Origin: Paucibacter sp. KCTC 42545
Lineage (GTDB): Bacteria; Pseudomonadota; Gammaproteobacteria; Burkholderiales; Burkholderiaceae_C
Assembly (NCBI RefSeq): GCF_001477625.1
Contig: NZ_CP013692.1
Location: forward strand, 2,728,001-2,792,000
Direction of reading: 5' to 3'
DNA: 64,000 nt
Each line of letters begins with the position of its first letter. The first letter of the stretch is position 1. Shown here in pieces: positions 1 through 8,894 of this stretch. The translations under genes and the position numbers were made by a program. A model generated the notes under the pieces. The model worked only from the letters and a program-made list of their open reading frames with translations. It searched no databases and was not told where the DNA came from.

Positions 1-632
1 TTGAGCGGCTCACCGGGCATGACGAGTTCATCGCCGGTGGAGAACAAGGCGACGCGCGGGCGTCGCGCGACCGAAAGCTGAGCCGCACCGACCGAGGCCG
101 CCAGGCCTAGGGCCGCCGCATCGAGCCTGGCGCCCTGCGCCAGCACGACCTGACCCTCTTGCACATCCTCACCGCGGCGGCGAATCCACTGCCCGCTTTG
201 CACCAGCGTGTTGACACGTACCTGGCCCAGTCCTGCGCCGGAGTCCGAGTCGGCCACAGCCTCGCATTGCTCCTGCATCACCACCGCGTCGGCGCCGATG
301 GGAATCTGCGCACCGGTGAAGATGCGCGCCGCGCTACCAGGGGCCAGCACCGCACCCACCACACCGGCCGGCACCCGCTGAGTCACCGGCAGCAGTGTGC
401 CGGGGGCGCTCACATCGGCGGCACGCAGGGCATAGCCGTCCATGCTGGTGTTGTCGGCCGGCGGCACATCCAGCAGCGAGCGAACCTCGGCCGCCAGCAC
501 CCGGCCCAGCGCCTCTTGCGTGGCCACACTCTCCGGCTCACCCAAGGGCTGCACCGCGGACAAGAGGCGCGCCAGCGCCTCATCCAGACTTTGCATGGGC
601 GGGCGTTTGAAGGCCTGGGGCTGCTCAGACAT
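1..632 (-). CDS. moeA: Molybdopterin molybdenumtransferase MoeA, C-terminal part beyond window edge
   Basis: MoeA inserts molybdate into adenylylated molybdopterin in the cytoplasm, the last step before Moco is used or modified. About 210 codons are visible, from MSEQPQAFKRPPMQSLDEAL through LGRVLAAEV and the NTSMDGYALRAADV motif to the start of the MoCF domain (VALFSTGDEL). The rest lies left of the window. The ATG at 630-632 overlaps the thrC stop by 8 bases, so the gene is probably translated from the hom-thrC transcript. It is one of two moeA genes here; the other is at 27068. The paralogues are clearly different in sequence, so this is not a local duplication. Confidence 0.93.
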   Translation of the reverse strand, partial: MSEQPQAFKRPPMQSLDEALARLLSAVQPLGEPESVATQEALGRVLAAEVRSLLDVPPADNTSMDGYALRAADVSAPGTLLPVTQRVPAGVVGAVLAPGSAARIFTGAQIPIGADAVVMQEQCEAVADSDSGAGLGQVRVNTLVQSGQWIRRRGEDVQEGQVVLAQGARLDAAALGLAASVGAAQLSVARRPRVALFSTGDELVMPGEPL

Positions 633-2031
633 GTTGTTCAACAAAGGCCTTCACGGCTGCCACATCGACCGCCATGGTCACCACGCGCTTGGGCAAGGCC
701 TCGATATTCTCGAGACCCGCGGGTCGCGGTGGCTCGATGCCAATGGCCTCTTTGATGCTGGCGGCGAACTTGGCCGGCAGCGCCGTTTCCAGCACCAGCA
801 TCGTGATGCCGCGCCGGGCATGGGCGTGTGCGACTTTGAGGCCGTCGGCCGTGTGGGTGTCAACGATGACGCCAAAGTCTTCGTAGGTCTGGCGGATGGT
901 GGCCAGACGGTCCGCATGGCTGCTGGCACCCGAGACAAAGCCGTATTGCGAGATTGCTTCGAACTGATCAGCGTTCAGCACAAAGCGGCCCTGGGTGTGC
1001 AGCGCCTCACCGAACAAGCTCTTGACCAAGGCGCCATTGCGGCCCAGCAGGTCGAACACAAAGCGCTCGAAATTGCTGGCCTTGGAAATGTCCATCGACG
1101 GGCTGGAGGTCTCGTGCGTTTCGGCCGCGTTGCGCACCCGGTAGATGCCGGTGCGGAAGAACTCGTCCAGCACATCGTTCTCATTGGTAGCCACCACCAA
1201 TTGGACGATGGGCAAACCCATCATGCGCGCCACATGGCCCGCGCACACATTGCCGAAATTGCCCGAGGGCACGGTGAAGCTGACCTTCTCGTCGTTGCTC
1301 TGCGTGGCCTGGAAATAGCCCGCGAAGTAATAGACCACCTGCGCCAGCAAACGGGCCCAGTTGATCGAGTTGACCGTGCCGATCTTGTATTTGCGCTTGA
1401 ATTCCAGATCGTTGCTGACCGCCTTGACGATGTCCTGGCAATCATCAAACACGCCTTCGATGGCGATGTTGTGGATATTGGCGTCTTGCAGGCTGAACAT
1501 CTGCGCCTGCTGGAAGGGGCTCATGCGGCCGGCCGGGCTGAGCATGAACACATTCACGCCGGCCTTGCCGCGCATGGCGTACTCGGCTGCGCTGCCGGTA
1601 TCGCCCGAGGTGGCGCCAAGGATGTTGAGCGTTTCACCGCGCCGACCCAGCTCGTACTCGAACAACTGACCCAGCAGCTGCATAGCCATGTCCTTGAAGG
1701 CCAAGGTCGGGCCATTGGACAGGGCTTGCAAGGCAAGACCTGACCCCAAGGGCTTCAGCGGCGTGATCTCGGGCGTGCCGAACACCGCCTCGGTGTAGGT
1801 GCGGCGGGTGATGGCGCGCAGGTCTTCGCTCGGGATGTCGTCGATATAGAGCGACAAAATCTCAAAGGCCAGGTCGGCATAGGCCAGGCCACGCCAGCGC
1901 GTCAGCGTGTCAGCGCTGACTTTGGGGTAGCTCAGAGGCAGATAGAGGCCGCCATCGGGCGCCAGGCCTTCCAGCAAGATCTCGCAAAAACTACGTTCGG
2001 TCTTGTCGCCGCGGGTGCTGATGTACTTCAT
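625..2031 (-). CDS. thrC: Threonine synthase
   Basis: Converts O-phosphohomoserine to threonine with pyridoxal phosphate. The protein has 468 residues, the usual length for the long bacterial ThrC class. The N-terminus MKYISTRG is typical. PLP lysine K113 lies in GPTLAFKDMAMQ, and the phosphate-binding region ATSGDTGSAA follows. The ATG lies one base after the hom stop and the 3' end overlaps moeA, so hom-thrC-moeA looks like one operon on the minus strand. Confidence 0.97.
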   Translation of the reverse strand: MKYISTRGDKTERSFCEILLEGLAPDGGLYLPLSYPKVSADTLTRWRGLAYADLAFEILSLYIDDIPSEDLRAITRRTYTEAVFGTPEITPLKPLGSGLALQALSNGPTLAFKDMAMQLLGQLFEYELGRRGETLNILGATSGDTGSAAEYAMRGKAGVNVFMLSPAGRMSPFQQAQMFSLQDANIHNIAIEGVFDDCQDIVKAVSNDLEFKRKYKIGTVNSINWARLLAQVVYYFAGYFQATQSNDEKVSFTVPSGNFGNVCAGHVARMMGLPIVQLVVATNENDVLDEFFRTGIYRVRNAAETHETSSPSMDISKASNFERFVFDLLGRNGALVKSLFGEALHTQGRFVLNADQFEAISQYGFVSGASSHADRLATIRQTYEDFGVIVDTHTADGLKVAHAHARRGITMLVLETALPAKFAASIKEAIGIEPPRPAGLENIEALPKRVVTMAVDVAAVKAFVEQHV

Positions 2032-2032
2032 A

Positions 2033-3346
2033 TCAGGCCAGGTCTTCCTTGCGGATGCGCACGATGGGGGCCAGCACAGTCGGCAGTGCCTGCATCTGGG
2101 CCAGCGCCTTGTTCATGCGGCCTTCGACGGTTTCGTGGGTCAGGATGATCAGGTCGGTCTGCTTCTCGCCATCGGCGGATTCGCGCTGCAGCATGCCGTC
2201 GATGGAGATGTCATGCTCAGCCAGGATGGTGGTGATGCGTGAGAGCACACCAGCTTGATCGGCCACGCGCAGGCGCAGGTAGTAGGCGGTGATCACATCA
2301 TCCATCACCAGCACCGGCGTATTGCTCATCGCGTCGGGTTGGAAGGCCAGATGCGGCACGCGGTGATCCGGGTCGGCCGTGGCCAGGCGGGTCACATCGA
2401 CCAGATCGGCCACGATGGCCGAGGCCGTGGGCTCAGCGCCCGCGCCCTTGCCGTAGTACAGCGTCGTGCCCACGGCATCGCCCTGCACCAACACCGCGTT
2501 CATGGCGCCTTCCACATTCGCGATCAGGCGATTGGCGGGCACCAGCGTGGGGTGCACGCGCAGCTCAATGCCGTTCTCACGGCGGCGGGTCAGGCCCAGC
2601 AGCTTGATTCTGTAGCCGAGTTGTTCGGCGTAGCGAATGTCGGCCGCTTGCAGGGCCGTGATGCCTTCCACATGCGCCTTGTCGAACTGCACCGGCACGC
2701 CGAACGCGATGGCGCTCATGATGGTCAGCTTGTGAGCCGCGTCCACGCCTTCGATGTCGAAGGTGGGGTCGGCCTCGGCATAGCCCAAGCGTTGCGCTTC
2801 TTTAAGCACCACATCGAAGTCCAGGCCCTTGGCCTTCATTTCCGACAGGATGAAATTGGTGGTGCCGTTGATGATGCCGGCGATCCACTCGATGCGATTG
2901 GCACTCAAGCCCTCGCGCAAGGCCTTGATGATGGGGATGCCACCGGCCACGGCGGCTTCAAACGCCACCATCACGCCTTTGGCGCGCGCGGCTTCGAAGA
3001 TTTCGGTGCCATGAACGGCCAGCAAGGCCTTGTTGGCCGTCACCACATGCTTGCCCTGGGCAATCGCAGCCAGCACCAACTCACGCGCCAGGCCGCAGCC
3101 GCCGATGGTCTCGACCACGATGTCGATCTCGGGGTTGTTGATGATGGCGTAGGGGTCGGCGGTCACCACAACATCGCTATCGCCAACCACGGCACGCGCA
3201 GCGGCCAGATCGCGGCGGCACACCATGCTCACTTCAATGCCACGGCCGGCGCGGCCGCGAATCTCAGCCTGATTGCGTTGCAACACATGGAAGGTGCCCG
3301 TGCCGACGGTGCCAATGCCCAACAAGCCTACTTTGATCGGTTTCAT
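2033..3346 (-). CDS. hom: Homoserine dehydrogenase
   Basis: NAD(P)H-dependent reduction of aspartate semialdehyde to homoserine, the branch point to threonine and methionine. The 437-residue protein has an N-terminal Rossmann fold (GLLGIGTVGTG, residues 8-18), the central catalytic domain with AGIINGTTNFILSEM, and a C-terminal ACT domain from about residue 355 (LRLRVADQAGVLSRI) that usually gives threonine feedback. It sits 47 bases after the alaA-like gene and 1 base before thrC. Confidence 0.97.
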   Translation of the reverse strand: MKPIKVGLLGIGTVGTGTFHVLQRNQAEIRGRAGRGIEVSMVCRRDLAAARAVVGDSDVVVTADPYAIINNPEIDIVVETIGGCGLARELVLAAIAQGKHVVTANKALLAVHGTEIFEAARAKGVMVAFEAAVAGGIPIIKALREGLSANRIEWIAGIINGTTNFILSEMKAKGLDFDVVLKEAQRLGYAEADPTFDIEGVDAAHKLTIMSAIAFGVPVQFDKAHVEGITALQAADIRYAEQLGYRIKLLGLTRRRENGIELRVHPTLVPANRLIANVEGAMNAVLVQGDAVGTTLYYGKGAGAEPTASAIVADLVDVTRLATADPDHRVPHLAFQPDAMSNTPVLVMDDVITAYYLRLRVADQAGVLSRITTILAEHDISIDGMLQRESADGEKQTDLIILTHETVEGRMNKALAQMQALPTVLAPIVRIRKEDLA

Positions 3347-3393
3347 GGTGTGTTTTCGTTCGTCGCTAAATGCTGTTGCTGCGGGGTCTTGTG

Positions 3394-4620
3394 TCAGACG
3401 CTGTGCCGTTTTCGGTAATGCGCCAGGAAGCGCTCGATGCGGCCAATGGCCTCCTGCAGGTCATCGACGGCCGGCAAGAAGACCAGGCGGAAGTGATCCG
3501 GCGCGCCCCAGTTGAAACCGGTGCCTTGCACGATCAAGACCTTCTCTTCGGCCAGCAATTCGTAGGCAAATTGCTGGTCATCCTGAATCGGGTAAATCTT
3601 GGGGTCCAGGCGCGGGAACATATACAGCGCGGCCTTGGGCTTCACCACGCTAACGCCGGGAATCTGCGTCAACAAGTCATAAGCCAAATCACGCTGGCGG
3701 CACAGGCGGCCGGTCGGCGCCACCAAGTCCTTGATGCTTTGATAGCCGCCCAGCGCGGTCTGAATCGCCAACTGGCCCGGGGTGTTGGAGCACAGACGCA
3801 GGCTGGCCAACATATTCAGGCCTTCGATGTAGTCGCGGGCATGGCGCTTCTCGCCAGACACCACCATCCAGCCGGCACGGTAGCCGCAAGAGCGGTAGTT
3901 CTTGGACAAGCCGTTGAAGGTGACGAACAGCACATCGTCCGCCAGGCTGGCCATGCTGACGTGGGTGTTGCCGTCGTACAGGGTCTTGTCGTAGATCTCG
4001 TCGGCGAAGACGATCAGCTGGTGCTGGCGCGCCAGCTCGATGATGTCCAGCAAGACTTGCGTCGGGTAAAGCGCGCCGGTCGGGTTGTTCGGGTTGCAGA
4101 CGATGATGCCACGGGTGCGCGGGGTGATCTTGGCGCGGATGTCCTCGATGTCCGGCGTCCAGCCCGACTGTTCATCGCAGAGGTAGTGAACCGGGCGGCC
4201 GCCGCTCAGGCCCACGACCGCGGTGTAGAGCGGGAAGTCGGGGCTGGGGATCAGCATTTCGTCGCCATCGTTGAGCAAGGCCTGCATGCTCATCTGGATC
4301 AGCTCGGACGCGCCATTGCCCAGGTAGACGTCGTCGATGGTGACGCCGCGGATCTGCTTTTCCTGGCAGTAATGCACCACCGCCTTGCGGGGCGCGAACA
4401 GGCCTTTGGAATCGGTGTAGCCGGCCGCGGCGGGCAGGTTACGTATCATGTCCTGCACGATCTCGTCAGGCGGCTCCAAGCCGAAGGCGGCCACATTGCC
4501 GATATTCAGCTTGATGATCTTCTGGCCTTCTTCCTCCATCGCTCGCGCCTTGTCCAGCACGGGACCCCGAATGTCGTAGCTGACATTGGCTAGTTTGGCG
4601 GACTTGGCTATCGGTCTCAA
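3394..4620 (-). CDS. alaA: Alanine-synthesising aminotransferase, AlaA family
   Basis: PLP-dependent fold-type I aminotransferase. It follows E. coli AlaA closely over its whole length (SYDIRGPVLDKA, YIEGLNMLASLRLCSN, YMFPRLDPK), so glutamate-pyruvate aminotransferase is the likely activity. The PLP lysine is K240 in NGLSKNYRSCGYR. I place the start at the TTG at 4618-4620: it has an AGGAG ribosome site 7 bases upstream, and the resulting N-terminus MRPIAKSAKL aligns with E. coli MSPIEKSSKL. This gives 408 residues. A longer reading from an ATG at 4689 adds 23 residues not seen in the family. First gene of the alaA-hom-thrC-moeA run. Confidence 0.92.
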   Translation of the reverse strand: MRPIAKSAKLANVSYDIRGPVLDKARAMEEEGQKIIKLNIGNVAAFGLEPPDEIVQDMIRNLPAAAGYTDSKGLFAPRKAVVHYCQEKQIRGVTIDDVYLGNGASELIQMSMQALLNDGDEMLIPSPDFPLYTAVVGLSGGRPVHYLCDEQSGWTPDIEDIRAKITPRTRGIIVCNPNNPTGALYPTQVLLDIIELARQHQLIVFADEIYDKTLYDGNTHVSMASLADDVLFVTFNGLSKNYRSCGYRAGWMVVSGEKRHARDYIEGLNMLASLRLCSNTPGQLAIQTALGGYQSIKDLVAPTGRLCRQRDLAYDLLTQIPGVSVVKPKAALYMFPRLDPKIYPIQDDQQFAYELLAEEKVLIVQGTGFNWGAPDHFRLVFLPAVDDLQEAIGRIERFLAHYRKRHSV

Positions 4621-4761
4621 AGCGGGCACTCCTGATAGTGACACACGGGCTGAAGGCGGCTGCAGCGGCATTGCTGCGCTGCAAAACATACAATTTAATC
4701 ACAGGGTAGCAGGCCCTCCCGCGCCAAGCGTTCGCTTCTCATTGACCCAGGCTTAGCCCAG

Positions 4762-5136
4762 ATGAAATTCCAACTCGACGAGCCGCTCGGCGGCAACAGC
4801 ATTTCGCACCACGATGGCCGCAGCGTGTGGGTCAACAAGGTCCAGCACAGCGCCAGCTTGCTGGTGCCCTGGCAAGGCGAGGTGCAAGCCTGGCAGCTGC
4901 AACGCTTTGAGGATTTAAGCGCGGCGCATTTTGAGCAAATGCTGGCCTGCAAACCTGAGCTGGTGATTTTCGGCAGCGGCAGCCGCATTCGCTTCGCCAA
5001 TCCGGCGTTGTATCAATGCTTGATCGGGCAGCGCATCGGCGTGGAGACCATGGACCTGGCGGCCGCATGTCGCACATACAACGTGCTGGCCAGCGAGGGC
5101 CGGGCCGTTTTGGCGGCACTTCTGATAGAAAGTTAA
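4762..5136 (+). CDS. Mth938-like domain protein (DUF498 family)
   Basis: A 124-residue protein of the Mth938/NDUFAF3-like fold. The family pattern is visible: an N-terminal beta-rich stretch, then PELVIFGSGSRIRF (compare the family's lvlGtG), and a C-terminal VETMDLAAACRTYNVLASEGRAV. In mitochondria the relative NDUFAF3 helps assemble complex I. The bacterial role is not established. It is transcribed divergently from the alaA-like gene across a 141-base gap. I see no signal peptide or membrane segment. Confidence 0.85.
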   Translation: MKFQLDEPLGGNSISHHDGRSVWVNKVQHSASLLVPWQGEVQAWQLQRFEDLSAAHFEQMLACKPELVIFGSGSRIRFANPALYQCLIGQRIGVETMDLAAACRTYNVLASEGRAVLAALLIES

Positions 5137-5261
5137 GCGCCGGCGCGCGATTCCCGCACTCACCGCGCCTTGTCAAGCACCACAAAGCAGGATGTTGGTC
5201 TTGCGGCACGCTCAGCTAGGGGGGCGCGGGCGCGGCGGCCAAGGGCACTCGCCATTCAACG

Positions 5262-5267
5262 TATAAT
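5262..5267 (+). promoter_or_regulatory. Possible -10 box before the peroxiredoxin gene
   Basis: A perfect TATAAT hexamer lies 44 bases before the bcp start codon. No convincing -35 box is found at 16-18 bases upstream, so this is a weak call. Confidence 0.35.
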
Positions 5268-5310
5268 GGACGGCTATGCCCTACCAGGCGCATCATACCC
5301 ATAAGGCCAC

Positions 5311-5793
5311 ATGACGCCAGCGCTCAACAAACCACTCCCGGAAATTGAAGCCCTCGCCACCGGAGGCGTGAAGTTCACACCACATACCTATTCAGGTCAA
5401 GCCGTGGTGTTGTACTTCTACCCAAAGGACAACACGCCAGGATGCACAACGGAGGCCATGCAGTTCCGTGACCGCCATAAGGACTTCGTCAAGGCCGGAG
5501 CAGTCGTTCTGGGTGTCTCCCGCGACAATATGGCTTCGCATGAGAAGTTCAAGCAAACGCTTGAGCTGCCCTTCGAGCTGATCGCCGACACCGAAGAGAA
5601 GCTCTGCCATATGTTTGGCGTGGTCAAGAACAAGATCATGTACGGCAAGAAGGTCAAGGGCATCGAGCGCTCCACCTTCCTGATCGACCCCTCGGGCGTG
5701 CTGCGCGCCGAATGGCGTGGCATCAAGGTCGCCGGCCACGTCGACGAAGTGCTGAAGGAAGTCAAGCTGCTGACCAAGAAGGAAGCAGCCTGA
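5311..5793 (+). CDS. bcp: Thiol peroxidase of the Bcp/PrxQ class
   Basis: Cytosolic peroxiredoxin that reduces hydrogen peroxide and organic peroxides. The protein has 160 residues. The peroxidatic cysteine is C45 in FYPKDNTPGCTTEAMQF. E. coli Bcp has a second cysteine at position 50; here that residue is methionine, leaving C99 (EEKLCHMFG), which E. coli also has. The enzyme is therefore either 1-Cys or uses C99 or an external thiol for resolution. It stands alone, with its own -10-like box upstream and a clear intrinsic terminator downstream. Confidence 0.95.
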   Translation: MTPALNKPLPEIEALATGGVKFTPHTYSGQAVVLYFYPKDNTPGCTTEAMQFRDRHKDFVKAGAVVLGVSRDNMASHEKFKQTLELPFELIADTEEKLCHMFGVVKNKIMYGKKVKGIERSTFLIDPSGVLRAEWRGIKVAGHVDEVLKEVKLLTKKEAA

Positions 5794-5830
5794 GTTAAGC
5801 CTCAGTCGCGCGGCCCTCACTGGCCGAGCC

Positions 5831-5867
5831 AAAAGCCGATTCTGGATCAATCCGGGTCGGCTTTTTT
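5831..5867 (+). terminator. Intrinsic terminator after bcp
   Basis: Stem AAAAGCCGA (5831-5839) pairs with TCGGCTTTT (5857-5865). An inner GGAT/ATCC stem narrows the loop, and a run of six T follows from 5862. Confidence 0.85.
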
Positions 5868-5961
5868 CATTTTCAAGCCCGCACTGTCGCGTGAAAGATG
5901 CGCAAACGATGCACTAGGGGCGAGCATCAACGCGTCACATCGCTTTGTGCATAATGGGCTC

Positions 5962-6070
5962 ATGCCCGAGCGCCGTGTAGCCAAAATTCCAAAGCCGTAC
6001 AGCTGCCTGTGCGGCTTTTGCTTTTTCTGCGCGCCGTATTCCCACCAAGGTTGCGCCAACGCAGCCTGAA
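5962..6070 (+). other. Leader of phoH: cysteine-rich short ORF overlapping a terminator-like hairpin
   Basis: Between bcp and phoH an ATG at 5962 opens a 35-codon frame (MPERRVAKIPKPYS...) with six cysteines, including CLCGFCFFC, ending 12 bases before phoH. The same stretch holds a 12-bp stem AAAGCCGTACAG (5991-6002) / CTGTGCGGCTTT (6007-6018), with loop CTGC and T-rich sequence to 6026. A CATAAT box at 5950-5955 could be a -10. The ORF lacks a ribosome site, so it may be chance. The hairpin is the stronger signal. Confidence 0.35.
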
Positions 6071-6082
6071 CCTTAGCCCACC

Positions 6083-7855
6083 ATGCCACTGCCAAAGCCC
6101 CCGACCAAACGCGCCAGCCGCCTTGACCCCACCGCTTTTGACAACACTCTGGCCGTGAGCAAGCCCGGCACCCAGCGCCAGACACCGCCCGCCAAGCCAG
6201 CGGCCAAGTCCCGCAGCCTGCCGGACAGCGCCGCTGTTCAGGCCAAGGCACCCGCCAGCAGCAGCCCCCAAGCGGCAAAGGCGGCGGCGCCACTCGCCGC
6301 AGCACCAGCGCCCGCAGCCCAGCCCAAGATCACCGCAGCAGCTGCGCCGGCCGTGCAAACCACTTTCGCAGCAGCCAAGCCGCGCGCCCAGGCACCTGCT
6401 CTCAAGCCCAGTCCCCTGGCCCGCAAGCCGCGCAGCGGCAAACGGGCCGAGAGCGGCGAGCCCAAGCTCTTTGTGCTGGACACCAATGTGCTGATGCACG
6501 ACCCGATGAGCCTGTTCCGCTTCGAGGAACATGACATCTACCTGCCCATGATCACGCTCGAAGAGCTGGACGGGCACAAAAAGGGCATGACCGAAGTGGC
6601 CCGCAATGTGCGCCAGGTCAGCCGCGAACTCGACACCTTGGCGGCCGGCCTGCAGGGCAGCAGCGTCGAGGAAATGGCCTTGGGCCTGCCGCTGGACCAC
6701 ACCGGTCACCGCGAAGCCGGCGGCAAGCTGTTCTTCCAGACCCAGCTGCTAGACACCCCCCTGCCCGCCGGCCTGCCGCAAGGCAAGGCGGACAACCAGA
6801 TCCTCGGTGTGGTGCAAGCCCTGAAGCTCAAGGAGCCGAACCGCGAAGTGGTGCTGGTGTCCAAAGACATCAATATGCGCATCAAGGCGCGCGCCCTCGG
6901 TCTGGCCGCTGAGGACTACCGCAACGACAAGACCCTGGAAGACTCCGACCTGCTTTACACCGGCGTGCAGGCCTTGCCGGCCGATTTCTGGGAGCGCCAT
7001 GGCAAGACCATGGAAAGCTGGAGCCAGGGCGGCATCACCTTCTATCGCATCAGCGGCCCGCTGGTGCCTTCGCTGCTGATTAACGAGCTGCTTTATCTGG
7101 AGGCGCCAGGCGCCGCGCCGCTCTACGCCAAGGTGCTGGAGATCACCGGCAAGACCGCTGTGCTGCGCACCTTGAAGGACTACGGCAACCAAAAGCATGC
7201 TTGCTGGGGCGTCACCGCACGCAATCGCGAGCAGAATTTCGCCCTCAATCTGCTGCTCGATCCGGACTGCGATTTCGTCACGCTGACGGGTACGGCCGGC
7301 ACCGGCAAGACCTTGCTGGCCCTGGCCGCCGGCCTATCCCAAGTGCTGGATGACCGGCGCTATTCCGAAATCATCGTCACCCGCGTCACCGTGCCGGTGG
7401 GCGAAGACATCGGCTTCCTGCCCGGCACCGAGGAAGAAAAAATGAGCCCCTGGATGGGCGCACTGGACGACAACCTGGAAGTGCTGGCGCGCGGCGACAG
7501 CGCCGCCGGCGAATGGGGCCGCGCCGCCACCAATGACCTGGTGCGCAGCAAGATCAAGATCAAGAGCCTGAACTTCATGCGCGGGCGCACCTTCTTGAAC
7601 AAATACGTCATCATCGACGAGGCACAAAACCTGACGCCCAAGCAGATGAAGACCCTGATCACCCGTGCCGGCCCCGGCACCAAGATCGTTTGCCTGGGCA
7701 ATCTGGCGCAGATCGACACGCCCTATCTGACCGAGGGCAGCTCGGGCCTGACCTATGCCGTGGACCGCTTCAAGGGCTGGGCGCACAGCGGGCATGTGAC
7801 CCTGGCGCGGGGCGAACGCTCACGCTTGGCGGATTTCGCCTCCGAGGTACTCTAA
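6083..7855 (+). CDS. PIN domain-PhoH family ATPase (YlaK type)
   Basis: A 590-residue PhoH2-type protein: a PIN ribonuclease domain fused to a PhoH P-loop ATPase, a combination shown in other bacteria to act as an RNA helicase/RNase. Residues 1-125 are an Ala/Pro/Lys-rich, probably disordered extension. The PIN domain starts at FVLDTNVLMHDP (acidic D133) with LEELDGHKKG. The ATPase has Walker A GTAGTGKT at 403-410 and Walker B YVIIDEAQN (D512, E513). The N-terminal extension is long for the family, but no better start codon with a ribosome site is apparent. It is followed by a strong terminator and so is probably monocistronic. Confidence 0.93.
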   Translation: MPLPKPPTKRASRLDPTAFDNTLAVSKPGTQRQTPPAKPAAKSRSLPDSAAVQAKAPASSSPQAAKAAAPLAAAPAPAAQPKITAAAAPAVQTTFAAAKPRAQAPALKPSPLARKPRSGKRAESGEPKLFVLDTNVLMHDPMSLFRFEEHDIYLPMITLEELDGHKKGMTEVARNVRQVSRELDTLAAGLQGSSVEEMALGLPLDHTGHREAGGKLFFQTQLLDTPLPAGLPQGKADNQILGVVQALKLKEPNREVVLVSKDINMRIKARALGLAAEDYRNDKTLEDSDLLYTGVQALPADFWERHGKTMESWSQGGITFYRISGPLVPSLLINELLYLEAPGAAPLYAKVLEITGKTAVLRTLKDYGNQKHACWGVTARNREQNFALNLLLDPDCDFVTLTGTAGTGKTLLALAAGLSQVLDDRRYSEIIVTRVTVPVGEDIGFLPGTEEEKMSPWMGALDDNLEVLARGDSAAGEWGRAATNDLVRSKIKIKSLNFMRGRTFLNKYVIIDEAQNLTPKQMKTLITRAGPGTKIVCLGNLAQIDTPYLTEGSSGLTYAVDRFKGWAHSGHVTLARGERSRLADFASEVL

Positions 7856-7888
7856 GCACTCTACGCCAAGCTTTGGCGCACAATCCCA

Positions 7889-7914
7889 AAGGCGACCGTA
7901 AGGTCGCCTTTTTT
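7889..7914 (+). terminator. Intrinsic terminator after phoH
   Basis: Stem AAGGCGACC (7889-7897), loop gtaa, GGTCGCCTT (7902-7910), then six T from 7909. Confidence 0.9.
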
Positions 7915-7955
7915 CTTGCACGACTCAAGCCCCTTCCGCTCGCCGTCACACCACC

Positions 7956-8819
7956 ATGACTCTCTACGTTTCCGATCTCGACGGCACCCTGCTCGACCCC
8001 CAGGCCCAGCTCTCCGCCAGCACCCGCGCAGGCCTGGCTCGCATGTTGGACGAAGGGCTTTGCTTCACGGTGGCGAGTGCGCGCCACGTGTCTTCCATCG
8101 CGCGCATTCTTGGCGATCTGCCCTTGCGCTTGCCGGTGATTTCGTCCAACGGCGCCTACATCAGCGATATGGCCAGCGGCCGGCATGAGTTGGTGCATTC
8201 GATCGAGCCGGCCTTGGCGCAAGAGTTGTTCGGCCTGATTCGGCGCCAAGGCAGCCTGCCCTTCTTCTCCACCCATGGCGCGCTGGGCGACCAATTGTTC
8301 TACCAGGCGGCTGAGAACGAAGGCCAGCAGCGCTTCATCGACGAGCGCCTGCGCAACGCCGATCCGCGCCTGCGCCACTCTGCCCGACTGCAAGACGAAC
8401 TCGGCGACCCGGTGGTGACGTTTGTGGTGGTAGACCGTGAGCCGGTGCTACTGGCCCTGCAAGCCGAAATCGAAGCACTTTGCGGCGAGCAGGTCGAAAC
8501 CCATGTGGCCGAAGACCTCTATCTGCCGGGCTGGCCTTGGCTGACCGTGCACGACCGACGCGCCACCAAGGATCAGGCCATCCAGACCCTGGCCCAACGC
8601 TACGGGCTGGACGCGCGCGAGGTGGTGGTGTTCGGCGACCATGTCAACGACATCAAGATGATGCGCGCCGCCCACCGCGGCATTGCGGTGGCCAACGCGA
8701 TCAGCGAGGTCAAGCAACTGGCCCATCAAGTGATTGGCCCACACCACAGCGACAGCGTGCTGCAGTTTATCGCCGCCGAATGGCAAGAAAACGCCGGCCG
8801 TGGCCGCGGCAAGCCCTGA
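7956..8819 (+). CDS. Cof-type HAD-IIB family phosphatase
   Basis: A 287-residue haloacid dehalogenase-like hydrolase of the Cof/YbiV class, which dephosphorylates small sugar phosphates or cofactors such as FMN or PLP; the substrate cannot be told from sequence. Motif I is DLDGTLLD near the N-terminus (nucleophile D7, acid D9), motif II VISSNGAY, motif III lysine in TKDQAI, and motif IV VVVFGDHVNDIKMM. It lies after the phoH terminator and converges on the YidB-like gene. Confidence 0.9.
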   Translation: MTLYVSDLDGTLLDPQAQLSASTRAGLARMLDEGLCFTVASARHVSSIARILGDLPLRLPVISSNGAYISDMASGRHELVHSIEPALAQELFGLIRRQGSLPFFSTHGALGDQLFYQAAENEGQQRFIDERLRNADPRLRHSARLQDELGDPVVTFVVVDREPVLLALQAEIEALCGEQVETHVAEDLYLPGWPWLTVHDRRATKDQAIQTLAQRYGLDAREVVVFGDHVNDIKMMRAAHRGIAVANAISEVKQLAHQVIGPHHSDSVLQFIAAEWQENAGRGRGKP

Positions 8820-8853
8820 GGGCGCCCCAAAGCTAGCCGCCGCAAGAGGACAT

Positions 8854-8879
8854 TGAAGGACCGAGACATCGGCCCTTCA
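8854..8879. terminator. Hairpin between convergent HAD and yidB-like genes
   Basis: TGAAGG-a-CCGA, loop gaca, TCGG-c-CCTTCA: an 11-bp stem with one A/C mismatch in the 75-base gap between convergent genes. There is no strong T run, so it is a possible bidirectional terminator only. Confidence 0.45.
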
Positions 8880-8894
8880 TGGCAAGCCGAAAGC

